Below, piece by piece: positions 1-8,093 of a stretch of DNA of 31,121 bases (its first letter is position 1; each line of letters begins with the position of its first letter). Source of the stretch: Lachnospiraceae bacterium. GTDB taxonomy: Bacteria; Bacillota_A; Clostridia; Lachnospirales; Lachnospiraceae. The notes under the pieces are model-generated. The model was not told the DNA's origin, searched no databases, and saw only the letters and a list, made by a program, of their open reading frames with translations. The stretch lies in the NCBI GenBank assembly GCA_017430765.1, contig JAFRMI010000026.1, positions 1 to 31,121 of the forward strand. Direction: 5' to 3'. A program made the position numbers and the translations under genes.

Positions 1-527
1 ACGCGAACGGCATCGTGAACGTCTCGGCGAAGGATCTGGGAACCGGCAAGGAACAGCATATCACGATTACGGCGAGCTCCAATATGTCCGATGCGGATAT
101 CGACAGAGCCGTCAAGGAAGCGCAGCAGTATGAAGCTGAGGACAGACGCCGCAAGGAAGCGGTTGACGCCAAAAACGAGGCGGACAATATGGTCTTCCAG
201 GTTGAGGAAGCCCTTAAGAGTACAGGCGACAAGCTGGATCCGTCCGATAAGGCTTCTGTGGAGTCCGACCTGCAGGCTCTGAAGGACGTCTTGGCGAGAC
301 ACCAGGATGCCTCCGCACCGCTCAGTGAGGCGGATGTCAGCGAGATCAAGGGAGCGAAGGACAAACTCCTCGAGAGCGCGCAGAAACTGTTCGCCAAGAT
401 GTATGAGCAGACCCAGCAGGGCGGCCCGCAGGCAGGACCGCAGGGCGGTCCGAATATGGGCGGTGCCTACGGAGCCGGCAGCGGCCCGGACGATGATGTC
501 GTCGACGCGGACTACAAAGAGGTCTGA
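1..527 (+). CDS. dnaK: Chaperone DnaK (Hsp70), C-terminal part, 5' end outside window
   Basis: This is the last ~175 residues of the ATP-dependent Hsp70 chaperone; the reading frame is open back to the window edge, so the first ATG-like codon inside is not the start. The visible part begins in the end of the substrate-binding beta domain (NGIVNVSAKDLGTGKEQ), runs through the helical lid (DADIDRAVKEAQQYEAEDRRRKE) and ends in a Gly/Pro/Gln-rich tail finishing in acidic DDDVVDADYKEV, as is usual for bacterial DnaK. DnaJ, its co-chaperone, follows 162 bp downstream. hrcA and grpE would be expected upstream but lie outside. Identification is very secure. Confidence 0.97.
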   Translation, partial: ANGIVNVSAKDLGTGKEQHITITASSNMSDADIDRAVKEAQQYEAEDRRRKEAVDAKNEADNMVFQVEEALKSTGDKLDPSDKASVESDLQALKDVLARHQDASAPLSEADVSEIKGAKDKLLESAQKLFAKMYEQTQQGGPQAGPQGGPNMGGAYGAGSGPDDDVVDADYKEV

Positions 528-581
528 TGAAGGGAAGCGTCTTTCACCGTAGCGCGCGGCGCGAAGGGCGCCCGCACGGGG

Positions 582-610
582 TTGGAGACGCGGAACGATT
601 ATGGTATGAT
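582..610 (+). promoter_or_regulatory. Probable sigma-A promoter for dnaJ
   Basis: TTGGAG (582-587) and TATGAT (605-610) are separated by exactly 17 bp in the dnaK-dnaJ gap. This would start a transcript near 617, so dnaJ and prmA could be expressed apart from dnaK. No CIRCE operator is visible here. Confidence 0.55.
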
Positions 611-620
611 AAGCAGAAGG

Positions 621-649
621 CAGCTCCTCCGGGTTTGACGGAGGGGCTG
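621..649 (+). promoter_or_regulatory. Stable hairpin in dnaJ leader
   Basis: An 11-bp stem (621-631 with 639-649, one G-U pair) closes a 7-nt loop a few bases after the predicted dnaJ transcription start. No T-run follows, so it does not look like an intrinsic terminator. It may be a 5'-end stabilising hairpin or a processing remnant of the dnaK transcript. Confidence 0.5.
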
Positions 650-689
650 TCCGTATGCGTATAGAGAGCAGGAAGAGAGGAAACCGTTT

Positions 690-1781
690 ATGGCGGATAA
701 GAGAGATTACTATGAGGTACTCGGAGTCAGTAAGAATGCAACCGACGACGAGCTGAAGAAAGCCTACAGGAAACTGGCCAAAAAGTATCATCCGGACGCG
801 AACCCGGGTGATGAGGCTGCGGCGGAAAAGTTTAAGGAAGCTTCCGAGGCGTACACGGTTCTCAGCGATCCGCAGAAAAGACAGCAGTATGACCAGTTCG
901 GCCACGCGGCGTTCGAGCAGGGAGGAGGCCCCGGCGGCTTCGGCTTTGACTTTAATGCGGAGAGCATGGGCGATATCTTCGGTGATCTTTTCGGTGATCT
1001 CTTCGGCGGCGGACGCAGAACGAGGGGTGCGCAGAACGGACCCATGCGGGGAGCGAATGTACGCACATCCGTGAATATCAGCTTCGAGGAGGCGGTTTTC
1101 GGCTGCACGAAGGAGATAGAGCTGAATCTCCGGGAAGAGTGCAAGAGCTGCGGCGGGACCGGCGCGAAAGCGGGGACGTCGCCGGAGACGTGCAGCAAGT
1201 GCCGCGGAACCGGCCGCGTAGTGATGACGCAGCAGTCCATCTTCGGCATGATGCAGACGGAGACGGCCTGTCCGGACTGCCGCGGGACCGGCAAGATTAT
1301 CAAGGAAAAGTGCCGCGACTGCCGCGGGACGGGGTATATTACCAAAAAGACCCGTCTGTCCGTCGACATTCCTGCCGGTATCGACAGCGGCATGTCCGTG
1401 AGGATCCGGGACAAGGGAGAACCGGGCGTGAACGGCGGGCCGAGGGGCGATCTTCTCGTGGAGGTCCGTGTCGCAAGGCATCCGGAATTCCAAAGAGATG
1501 ATATCAATCTTTACTCGACGGTCCAGATTCCGTTTACGAAAGCGGCGCTGGGCGGCAAGGTCCGGATCCGGACCATCGACGGAGAAGTGGAGTACGAGGT
1601 CAAACCGGGAACCCAGACGGATACCAGAATCCGCCTGCGGGGAAAAGGGGTGCCGTCCGTACACAACAGGGAGCGCAGGGGCGACCACTATGTGACGCTT
1701 GTCGTCGCGGTGCCCACCAGGCTCAGCCACAAACAGAAGAAGGCACTGCAGGCCTATGCGGAAGCCTGCGGTGAGAAATAA
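690..1781 (+). CDS. dnaJ: Co-chaperone DnaJ (Hsp40)
   Basis: DnaJ delivers unfolded clients to DnaK and stimulates its ATPase. The 363-residue protein has the full class I layout: J domain (about 1-70) with HPD at 34-36, a Gly/Phe-rich linker (about 75-110, repeated FGDLFG), a zinc-finger region at 151-214 with four CxxCxGxG repeats ([32 protein letters not shown]), and the C-terminal client-binding domains. ATG follows a GAGAGGAAA Shine-Dalgarno. It sits after dnaK and 17 bp before prmA, the usual clostridial order dnaK-dnaJ-prmA. No residue expected for activity is missing. Confidence 0.98.
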   Translation: MADKRDYYEVLGVSKNATDDELKKAYRKLAKKYHPDANPGDEAAAEKFKEASEAYTVLSDPQKRQQYDQFGHAAFEQGGGPGGFGFDFNAESMGDIFGDLFGDLFGGGRRTRGAQNGPMRGANVRTSVNISFEEAVFGCTKEIELNLREECKSCGGTGAKAGTSPETCSKCRGTGRVVMTQQSIFGMMQTETACPDCRGTGKIIKEKCRDCRGTGYITKKTRLSVDIPAGIDSGMSVRIRDKGEPGVNGGPRGDLLVEVRVARHPEFQRDDINLYSTVQIPFTKAALGGKVRIRTIDGEVEYEVKPGTQTDTRIRLRGKGVPSVHNRERRGDHYVTLVVAVPTRLSHKQKKALQAYAEACGEK

Positions 1782-1798
1782 TACCGGCGGAGACAGCG

Positions 1799-2761
1799 AT
1801 GGAGTGGAAAAAGTTTACGATCCTTACTTTGGCAGAGGCGGAAGATCTTGTCGCAGGGATGCTCACTGAGATGGGATATACAGGCTTTGAGATCGAGGAT
1901 GAGCGCCCCTGTTCCCCGGAAGAGAGCGGCGGCCTCTTCGGTGATGTGGTTCCGGAGTTCCGGGAGGACAATCATGAGGCAAGGATTTCTTTCTATACAG
2001 ATGCGGACGCGGTGAGCGGCGATGTGATCAAATCCGTCAGCGAGGGTCTGGCGGCTCTTCGCGCGTATGCGGATGTCGGAGATGGACGCATCGAGGAGAC
2101 GACGACGAAGGAAGAGGACTGGATTAATAAATGGAAGGAGCATTTTCACGCGTTCCGCGTCGATGATGTCGCCATCACACCCACCTGGGAGGCGGAGGAA
2201 AACTCTTTCCCGGATGCCGCCATGGTTCTGCGCATTGATCCCGGCACCGCGTTCGGTACCGGCGCGCATGAATCCACACGACTTGCGATCCGGGCCCTCC
2301 GGAAGTATACAAAAAAAGGGGATATGGTTCTTGATATCGGGACGGGGAGCGGGATTCTCGGCATTGTCGCGTTAAAGAGCGGGGCATCCCACGTCTTCGG
2401 GACGGATCTCGACCCGAATACGCTGCCCGCGATCGAGGACAATCTCCGGCAGAATGGGATCTCAGATGCAGATTTTGAGAGGGTCCTGGGAAATATTGCG
2501 GATGACAGCTCCGTTTCGGACAAGGCCGGGTATGCGGCGTATGACATTGTCGCGGCAAACATCATCGCGGAGATTCTGCGGGAGATCACACCGGCGGTGC
2601 CGAGACATATTAAACCCGGCGGCTTATATATCACCTCCGGGATTCTGACAGAGAAAGAACAGATTGTGATTGAGGCAGCTGAAAAAGCCGGCTTTAAGGT
2701 TAAAGAGATCGACCGCATGGGCGAGTGGTCGGGGATTGTTTTTTCGTATCGTCCGAACTGA
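1799..2761 (+). CDS. prmA: Ribosomal protein L11 methyltransferase
   Basis: PrmA methylates ribosomal protein L11 on several amino groups using S-adenosylmethionine. The 320-residue product has an N-terminal substrate-recognition domain (about 1-120) and a Rossmann methyltransferase domain with motif I DIGTGSGILGIVALKSGA near 178-195. The catalytic-site NIIAEI motif follows near 250. It lies 17 bp after dnaJ, the common Firmicutes arrangement, and is probably cotranscribed with it. The next gene, truA, converges on it with no clear T-rich terminator in the 126-bp gap; a hairpin (2854-2880, arms CTGCCG/CGGCAG) is there but lacks a U-tract. Confidence 0.96.
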   Translation: MEWKKFTILTLAEAEDLVAGMLTEMGYTGFEIEDERPCSPEESGGLFGDVVPEFREDNHEARISFYTDADAVSGDVIKSVSEGLAALRAYADVGDGRIEETTTKEEDWINKWKEHFHAFRVDDVAITPTWEAEENSFPDAAMVLRIDPGTAFGTGAHESTRLAIRALRKYTKKGDMVLDIGTGSGILGIVALKSGASHVFGTDLDPNTLPAIEDNLRQNGISDADFERVLGNIADDSSVSDKAGYAAYDIVAANIIAEILREITPAVPRHIKPGGLYITSGILTEKEQIVIEAAEKAGFKVKEIDRMGEWSGIVFSYRPN

Positions 2762-2887
2762 CACAGACTGCCTGTGAAAAGGAAACGAACGGAATCCGCC
2801 TGAAAGGACAGATACTCTTAGAAAAGGTCTTCGGGAGGATTCACATGGAAGCGCTGCCGCCTGCACAGGTGTTCCGGCAGGATCTGA

Positions 2888-3631
2888 TCAGTTGTAGCGC
2901 ACCTCCATAAGCGTGAGTCCCTGCGCCGGCGCGGTGGGACCGGCCATCCGGCGCGACCGCGCCTCAAGGAGAACGTCAAGGGATTCCGGGTCTCTTTTGC
3001 CCTCTCCGACCTCTATGAGCGTACCGACCATAATACGGATCATGTACTGAAGAAACCCGTCTCCGACGAACCCGATCTGAATTTCGTCCGGGGTTTCATC
3101 GATACGGATCGTATGAATGGTTCTCACGGTAGATTTATTCATGCGCGAGTTTCCGCAGAAACTCCGGAAGTCGTGCGTTCCGATCAGCTGCAGCGTGGCG
3201 AGTTTCATCGCGTGCGTGTCGAGCTCGCCCCCTCTGTATTCATAGAGATATTTCCGCTCAAATACATGGGCGGCTTTATTTTTTCCGATTCGGTAAAGAT
3301 AATACTTTGTGGAGGCGTTGTAGCGGCTGTGAAAGCGCGGCGCGGCTAAATCCACGGACAGGACGCCGATATCATCCGGGAGATAGCTGTTCAGATAATC
3401 GCGGATCTCCGCGGGACGGAGGTCCGTCTCGGCCCGGAACTGAGCGACCTGTCCGCGGGCGTGTACACCGGCGTCTGTTCTTCCCGCCCCGTGTACATCC
3501 ACGGGCGAACCTGTCATTCTTGAAAGGACCGTTTCCAGTTTGTTCTGAATGGTATTATCGGTGTCCCCCTGCTTCTGCCAGCCGTTGTAGCGGCTGCCGT
3601 CATACTGGACAAGCATTCTGTAATTCTGCAT
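2888..3631 (-). CDS. truA: tRNA pseudouridine(38-40) synthase TruA
   Basis: TruA converts uridines 38-40 of the tRNA anticodon arm to pseudouridine. The 247-residue protein opens with the family's NYRMLVQYDGSRYNGWQKQ and carries the catalytic motif GRTDAGVHARG with Asp at residue 53. The start is placed at ATG 3631, 5 nt after AGAGG; a GTG six bases further upstream falls inside the Shine-Dalgarno. The leader on this strand is long (about 190 nt from the predicted promoter) and contains a strong hairpin and the complement of the repeated element at 3730-3805. It stands alone here, whereas in many Firmicutes truA follows the ECF transporter genes. Confidence 0.96.
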   Translation of the reverse strand: MQNYRMLVQYDGSRYNGWQKQGDTDNTIQNKLETVLSRMTGSPVDVHGAGRTDAGVHARGQVAQFRAETDLRPAEIRDYLNSYLPDDIGVLSVDLAAPRFHSRYNASTKYYLYRIGKNKAAHVFERKYLYEYRGGELDTHAMKLATLQLIGTHDFRSFCGNSRMNKSTVRTIHTIRIDETPDEIQIGFVGDGFLQYMIRIMVGTLIEVGEGKRDPESLDVLLEARSRRMAGPTAPAQGLTLMEVRYN

Positions 3632-3661
3632 AAGCACCTCTTGCAGGCAGATTTCCTTTTG

Positions 3662-3700
3662 GACCGTCTGTCCGGATCATTCACTGATCCGGATTCGGTC
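3662..3700 (-). promoter_or_regulatory. Strong hairpin in truA leader
   Basis: Nine perfect base pairs (TCCGGATCA at 3671-3679 with TGATCCGGA at 3685-3693) close a 5-nt loop, extended after short internal loops by GACCG/CGGTC (3662-3666, 3696-3700). It would lie about 30 nt before the truA start in the minus transcript. No adjacent T-run on either strand, so it is not a classical terminator. Confidence 0.5.
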
Positions 3701-3729
3701 TGCCTTATCTGTGTAAGAACAGGCTGCAG

Positions 3730-3805
3730 GCATTCGGCAAGGTATCATGTCAGCTGACGCTGACCCGCATCCCGCGCCAGGTCCCGCGAACGAGACTTGA
3801 ATCAT
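3730..3805 (+). repeat. Intergenic element, copy A
   Basis: About 76 bp aligning to 16807-16881 at roughly 83% identity by hand count (12 mismatches and one gap). The core ATCATGTCAGCTGACGCTGA is identical in both copies and includes the palindrome GTCAGCTGAC; the tail GAGACTTGAAT is also identical. This copy sits between divergent truA and the cysteine desulfurase gene, just before the plus-strand promoter. Function is unknown. Orientation is given as plus only because both copies precede a plus-strand gene. Confidence 0.7.
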
Positions 3806-3824
3806 CTGCCGTCCTTTAAAATCG

Positions 3825-3833
3825 ACTATACCA
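3825..3833 (-). promoter_or_regulatory. Possible extended -10 promoter for truA
   Basis: On the minus strand this reads TGG followed by TATAGT, an extended -10 pattern. No good -35 is seen. It lies only about 17 bp from the opposing promoter of the desulfurase gene, so the two would compete for polymerase. Confidence 0.35.
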
Positions 3834-3849
3834 TACTTTACTCATTGTG

Positions 3850-3858
3850 TGCTATAAT
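3850..3858 (+). promoter_or_regulatory. Extended -10 promoter of the desulfurase gene
   Basis: TGC followed by perfect TATAAT at 3853-3858 forms an extended -10; the -35 region is poor. The expected start of transcription (about 3864-3866) is only a few bases before the ATG at 3868, giving an essentially leaderless mRNA. Confidence 0.55.
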
Positions 3859-3867
3859 TTAACAACT

Positions 3868-5028
3868 ATGGCTAATGAAATCTATTTTGATAATTCAGCG
3901 ACGACGAAACCGTCGCAGGCGGTCGTCGACATCGTCGTCCGGACAATGACGGAGGATTATGGCAACCCTTCCTCCATGCACACGAAGGGCGTGGAGGCGG
4001 AAGCGTATGTCCGCGAATCCGCAAAAATCATTGCCGGGATTCTCAAGGTCTCCGAGAAGGAGATCTGCTTTACGTCGGGCGGAACAGAAGCCAACAACCA
4101 TGCGGTCTTTGGTACGGCTTACGCGAATCAAAGAAGAGGAAAACGGATCGTGACGACACCTCTTGAGCACGCGGCGGTTTCGGAACCGATGCGGATTTTG
4201 AAAAAGAACGGTTTCGATGTGCAGATCGTGCCGGTCAACGCATATGGGATGCCGGATCTTTCCGCTCTCCGGGAACTCATCAATGAGGATACTATTCTGG
4301 TCTCCGCGATGTATGTAAACAACGAGATCGGAGCGTGCCTCCCGGTTGCGGACATGGCGAAGATTGTGCATGAGAACGCTCCCTATGCGCTGTTTCACGT
4401 CGATGCCGTACAGGCCTTCGGGAAATACCGCATCTATCCCCGCCAGGCCGGCATCGACCTTCTGTCCGTGAGCGGTCATAAATTTCACGGGCCGAAAGGA
4501 GTCGGTTTCTTATATATCCGCGGAGACGCTCACATTGTCCCATATATCTACGGGGGAGGACAGCAGGGGGGGATGCGCTCCGGTACGGATAACGTCCCCG
4601 GAATCGCGGGGATCGGCGTCGCGGCCAGGGAGGCCTACGAGAACTTCGATGAGAAGATCGCCTATATCCGCACTCTGCGGGAACGCCTCCTTGACGGAAT
4701 TGCCTCAATCGACGGGGCAGTCATTCACGGACTTCCCGGAGAGGAAGGGGCTCCGCACATCGTAAACGCGGCATTTACCGGCGTGCGAAGCGAGGTGCTG
4801 CTCCATGCCCTGGAAGAGAGGGGAATTTACATTTCCGCCGGCTCCGCCTGCTCCTCCCACAAAAAAACGGCGTCTCCGACCCTTTTGGCGATCGGGTGCG
4901 GAAAGAAGGAGGCGGAGTCATCCGTGCGCTTCAGTCTGTGTGAGACGAACCGAGTGGAGGAGGTTGACGAGGCCGTCCGTGTCCTTCGGGAAATGGTGCC
5001 GCTCCTTGCCCGTTACCGCGCGAGGTAA
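3868..5028 (+). CDS. Cysteine desulfurase (NifS/IscS family), partner of ThiI
   Basis: This PLP enzyme takes sulfur from cysteine as a protein persulfide. The 386-residue product starts MANEIYFDNSATTKPS, typical of the family, has the PLP lysine in SVSGHKFHGPKG (Lys about 205) and the sulfur-accepting cysteine in ISAGSACSSHK (Cys about 328). Direct linkage to thiI, 133 bp downstream, matches the nifZ-thiI pair of Bacillus and points to sulfur supply for 4-thiouridine rather than general Fe-S assembly. The ATG at 3868 matches the family start; an in-frame GTG at 3847 overlaps the -10 box. No Shine-Dalgarno precedes either, consistent with leaderless translation. Confidence 0.94.
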   Translation: MANEIYFDNSATTKPSQAVVDIVVRTMTEDYGNPSSMHTKGVEAEAYVRESAKIIAGILKVSEKEICFTSGGTEANNHAVFGTAYANQRRGKRIVTTPLEHAAVSEPMRILKKNGFDVQIVPVNAYGMPDLSALRELINEDTILVSAMYVNNEIGACLPVADMAKIVHENAPYALFHVDAVQAFGKYRIYPRQAGIDLLSVSGHKFHGPKGVGFLYIRGDAHIVPYIYGGGQQGGMRSGTDNVPGIAGIGVAAREAYENFDEKIAYIRTLRERLLDGIASIDGAVIHGLPGEEGAPHIVNAAFTGVRSEVLLHALEERGIYISAGSACSSHKKTASPTLLAIGCGKKEAESSVRFSLCETNRVEEVDEAVRVLREMVPLLARYRAR

Positions 5029-5050
5029 CTTCTTTTTGCGGACAGGGGAA

Positions 5051-5082
5051 TCACCGGAGATCCTGCCGCAGGGGACCGGTGA
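5051..5082 (+). other. Hairpin between the desulfurase gene and thiI
   Basis: TCACCGG (5051-5057) pairs with CCGGTGA (5076-5082) around an inner CCTG-CCG-CAGG stem. The following sequence has only a short TTTT about 12 bases on. It may be a weak terminator or a processing site, leaving thiI partly readthrough-dependent. Confidence 0.4.
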
Positions 5083-5161
5083 CAGAGGATCATTTTAAAA
5101 AGAAAGGCCGCTTGCGGACTATGTTTCATGTGAATTTGTATCATACATGAAGGAGAACGGA

Positions 5162-6346
5162 ATGTTTCATACATATCTGATTAAATATGGGGAGATCGGG
5201 CTGAAGGGGAAAAACCGTCACGTCTTCGAGGATGCCCTCGCGAAGCAGGTCGGGCTGGCCCTTGCGAAGGTGGACGGAGAGTTTTCCGTCCGCAAAGAGA
5301 GAGGCAGGATCTATGTGAACTGCGGCGGGAACTGGAATGCCCCCGAGACGGAGGAAGCCCTCGGGCGTGTGTTCGGTATTGTGGGAATCTGCCCGGTTCA
5401 TATCTACGAGGCATCAGACTACACCGCACTGGAAAAGAATATGCTGGAGTATGTCGGCGAGGAGCACGCCGGCTCCACCCGGTCCTTTAAAGTGAAGGTA
5501 CGCAGGGTCGATAAGACGTTCCCTCTGACATCGATGGAAACAGCGGCGGATTTGGGAGAGGCGATTCTGGCCCATTTTCCTTCCATGACCGTGGACGTGC
5601 ACGATCCGGAGATTCTCTTTGATATCGAGATCCGGGATCTGGTCTATATTTATTCGAAGGTGATCCCGGGACCCGGCGGAATGCCGGTCGGAACCAACGG
5701 CAGCGCGATGCTCTGCCTTTCCGGCGGAATTGACAGCCCGGTTGCGGGGTGGATGACGGCGAAGAGAGGCGTTTCGATCGATGCGGTTTATTTCCACGCT
5801 CCGCCCTACACGTCAGAGAGGGCAAAGCAGAAAGTGGTGGATCTCGCGCACACGATCGCGCAGTACGCGGGGCCAATCCGTCTGCATGTGGTGAATTTTA
5901 CGGATATCCAGCTCGCGATCTATGACACGTGCCCCCACGAGGAACTGACGATCATCATGCGGCGGTATATGATGCGGATCGCGGAACATTTTGCAAAAGA
6001 GCACGGCAATCTGGGGATTATAACCGGCGAGAGTATCGGCCAGGTGGCGAGCCAGACGATGCAGTCCCTCATCACGACCAACGCGGCCGTCAAAGATCTG
6101 CCGGTGCTCCGGCCGCTTGTCGCGATGGATAAGAGTGAGATTGTCCTCATCGCCAAGAAGATCGGGACGTACGAGACGTCGATTCTTCCTTATGAGGACT
6201 GCTGCACCATCTTCGTCGCAAAGCACCCGGTCACAAAGCCTCTGCTTTCCGTGATCGAAAAAAATGAGGCGAAGCTGCGCGGCAAGATCGAGGATATGGT
6301 GAAAACGGCGGTTGAATCGGCGGAACTCATCACGGTCAGGCCGTGA
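5162..6346 (+). CDS. thiI: tRNA 4-thiouridine synthase ThiI
   Basis: ThiI adenylates U8 of tRNA and replaces its oxygen with sulfur from a cysteine desulfurase. The 394-residue protein has an N-terminal ferredoxin-like and THUMP region (about 60-165) and a PP-loop ATP-binding motif CLSGGIDSPVAGWM near 180-195. The C-terminal rhodanese domain of the enterobacterial enzyme is absent, as in Bacillus-type ThiI, so no role in thiamine thiazole synthesis should be assumed. The start is ATG 5162, six bases after AAGGAG; the in-frame ATG at 5147 overlaps that ribosome-binding site. It ends just before a shared terminator with the opposite HPr-like gene. Confidence 0.95.
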   Translation: MFHTYLIKYGEIGLKGKNRHVFEDALAKQVGLALAKVDGEFSVRKERGRIYVNCGGNWNAPETEEALGRVFGIVGICPVHIYEASDYTALEKNMLEYVGEEHAGSTRSFKVKVRRVDKTFPLTSMETAADLGEAILAHFPSMTVDVHDPEILFDIEIRDLVYIYSKVIPGPGGMPVGTNGSAMLCLSGGIDSPVAGWMTAKRGVSIDAVYFHAPPYTSERAKQKVVDLAHTIAQYAGPIRLHVVNFTDIQLAIYDTCPHEELTIIMRRYMMRIAEHFAKEHGNLGIITGESIGQVASQTMQSLITTNAAVKDLPVLRPLVAMDKSEIVLIAKKIGTYETSILPYEDCCTIFVAKHPVTKPLLSVIEKNEAKLRGKIEDMVKTAVESAELITVRP

Positions 6347-6354
6347 CGCAGCAA

Positions 6355-6378
6355 AAAAGCCCCTCTACGGGGGCTTTT
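6355..6378. terminator. Bidirectional terminator of thiI and the HPr-like gene
   Basis: AAAAGCCCC (6355-6363) pairs with GGGGCTTTT (6370-6378) over a 6-nt loop. With A- and T-runs on both sides it works in both directions. It overlaps the stop codon of the minus-strand HPr-like gene. Confidence 0.85.
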
Positions 6379-6619
6379 ATGTTTCTTCTACTGTATAGGG
6401 AGCAAGATCCTCTGCGATTGCCCCGGCCTGCTCGTCGTCGGCGTGGATATTGAGATCGATCGGTTTGGAGAGATCGAGTGAAAAGATGCCCATGATGGAC
6501 TTGGCATCAACCACATATCTGCCGGAGACGAGGTCAAAGTCTATGTCAAAACGGTTGATTTCGTTGACGAAAGACTTTACTTTATCAATCGAATTGAGTG
6601 AAACCCGAATTGTCTTCAA
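6377..6619 (-). CDS. HPr-like protein lacking the phospho-accepting histidine
   Basis: An 80-residue HPr-fold protein. The stretch VVDAKSIMGIFSLDLSKPI matches the region around regulatory Ser46 of HPr (KSIMG). The N-terminal part MKTIRVSLNSIDKVKSFVNEI has no His-Ala-Arg-Pro motif, so the catalytic His15 of PTS phosphotransfer is missing and the protein cannot relay phosphate in the usual way. Similar His-less HPr-like proteins occur in Clostridia, with unknown role. The start is TTG 6619: AGGAGG lies 7 nt upstream, whereas earlier in-frame codons would include that site. It has its own promoter and is divergent from mtaB. Confidence 0.8.
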   Translation of the reverse strand: MKTIRVSLNSIDKVKSFVNEINRFDIDFDLVSGRYVVDAKSIMGIFSLDLSKPIDLNIHADDEQAGAIAEDLAPYTVEET

Positions 6620-6668
6620 GATGCAACCTCCTGCGGGTAATACGAACAATATCGTTAGTTACGAGCCC

Positions 6669-6697
6669 ATATTAGTCTTTCGATGCGGGAGCGTCAA
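6669..6697 (-). promoter_or_regulatory. Promoter of the HPr-like gene
   Basis: On the minus strand TTGACG (6697-6692) and TAATAT (6674-6669) are separated by 17 bp, placing transcription start about 40 nt before the TTG start codon. Confidence 0.6.
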
Positions 6698-6740
6698 GAG
6701 AAAAATTGTGAACCGCACCGGTATTAGGAAAGAGTCGATT

Positions 6741-8093
6741 ATGGAAAACATGAGAACAGCTGCATTTCACAACCTGGGCTGCCGTGTGAATGCCTATGAG
6801 ACGGAGGCGATGACCGAGCAGCTTAAGAACAGTGGGTACCGCATCGTCCCGTTTGAAGAGAAGGCGGATGTCTATATCGTCAATACCTGTACGGTGACGG
6901 CGATCGCGGATCGGAAATCCCGGCAGATGCTGCACCGTGCGAAGGAACAGAACCCGGGAGCCGTAATCGTCGCCGCCGGATGCTACGCACAGGACGGGAA
7001 GGAATCCCTGCTGCTTGATGACAGCGTCGATCTGCTTGTCGGGAACAGCATGAAATCCCAGCTCTCCGTGATTCTGGACAGGTGGTTTTCAGGGGAGCGG
7101 CAGAAGGTTTACAACGAACCGATCGCGGATGTGCGCACGTACGATGAGCTTCCGATCTCGGAGACAGAGGGGAGAAGCCGCGCATTTTTGAAAATACAGG
7201 ACGGGTGCAACCAGTTCTGCTCCTACTGCAGGATCCCGTATGTGCGGGGCAGGATCAGAAGCCGGAACCCGGAAGAAGTGCTTTTGGAGGCAAAGCGTCT
7301 GGCAGCAGCCGGTTTCTCGGAGCTTATTCTGACGGGCATACATCTGAGCTCTTACGGCAGGGATTTTGACGGGGATTATATGGCCAGGACCGGTGCTCCG
7401 GGGACGGAGAAAACGAATGTTCACCTGCTGGCCGTGCTCAGGGAAATTGCGGCTGTCCCGGAGGTGGTGCGGATCCGGATGGGATCGCTCGAACCGGCGG
7501 TGATGACGGAGGAGTTCGTCCGGTCCATCTCACAGATACCGGAGATCTGTCCGCAGTTCCATCTATCGCTTCAAAGCGGATGCGACCGCGTGCTGGCGAG
7601 AATGAACCGCCGGTATACGACCGGGGAATATGAAGAGATCTGCGAAAGACTGCGCAGATACTTTCCGGATCCGGCGATCACAACGGACGTCATCGTCGGA
7701 TTTCCCGGCGAGACGGAAGGGGAGTTTCTGGAGACACTGGCCTTTGTCCGCCGCATCGAATTCGCAAAGATTCACATCTTTAAATACTCAATCCGCGAAG
7801 GGACAAAAGCGGCGGGAATGCCCGGACAGGTCGAAGAGGCGGTGAAGAAACGCCGCAGCGCAATTCTCTCAGATGCGGAATTCGCCATGCGTATGGAGTA
7901 TGCCATGCGCCGGGTCGGCACGGATGCGGAGGCTCTGTTCGAGGAGAAGCATGCGTCGGGAGCGGGGTGGATCGGGCACACGCGGGAGATGCTGGAGGCG
8001 GTTTATGAGTCGGAAGAGGATATGGAGGGAAGAATCCGGACCTTCCGTGTGACGAAGGTCCTTCCGGACGGCATGCTTGTTCTCGGCAGTTAA
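6741..8093 (+). CDS. mtaB: tRNA t6A37 methylthiotransferase MtaB
   Basis: MtaB is a radical-SAM enzyme that adds a methylthio group to t6A37 of tRNAs reading ANN codons. The 450-residue protein shows the N-terminal UPF0004 domain with three cluster cysteines (Cys14 in NLGCRVNAYE, Cys50 in NTCTVT, Cys81 in GCYAQ), then the radical-SAM CxxxCxxC at 156-163 (GCNQFCSYCRIPYVRG), and a short TRAM-like C-terminus (about 385-450). NLGCRVN rather than TYGCQMN favours MtaB over MiaB. ATG 6741 follows AGGAAAG by about 8 nt; a much longer open frame upstream overlaps the divergent HPr-like gene and is not used. No clear promoter was recognised in the 121-bp gap. Confidence 0.93.
   Translation: MENMRTAAFHNLGCRVNAYETEAMTEQLKNSGYRIVPFEEKADVYIVNTCTVTAIADRKSRQMLHRAKEQNPGAVIVAAGCYAQDGKESLLLDDSVDLLVGNSMKSQLSVILDRWFSGERQKVYNEPIADVRTYDELPISETEGRSRAFLKIQDGCNQFCSYCRIPYVRGRIRSRNPEEVLLEAKRLAAAGFSELILTGIHLSSYGRDFDGDYMARTGAPGTEKTNVHLLAVLREIAAVPEVVRIRMGSLEPAVMTEEFVRSISQIPEICPQFHLSLQSGCDRVLARMNRRYTTGEYEEICERLRRYFPDPAITTDVIVGFPGETEGEFLETLAFVRRIEFAKIHIFKYSIREGTKAAGMPGQVEEAVKKRRSAILSDAEFAMRMEYAMRRVGTDAEALFEEKHASGAGWIGHTREMLEAVYESEEDMEGRIRTFRVTKVLPDGMLVLGS

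Noticed and set aside
3847..3867. GTG at 3847 as the start of the desulfurase gene
   Set aside because: It overlaps the extended -10 box and adds seven residues not typical of the family; ATG 3868 gives the normal N-terminus.
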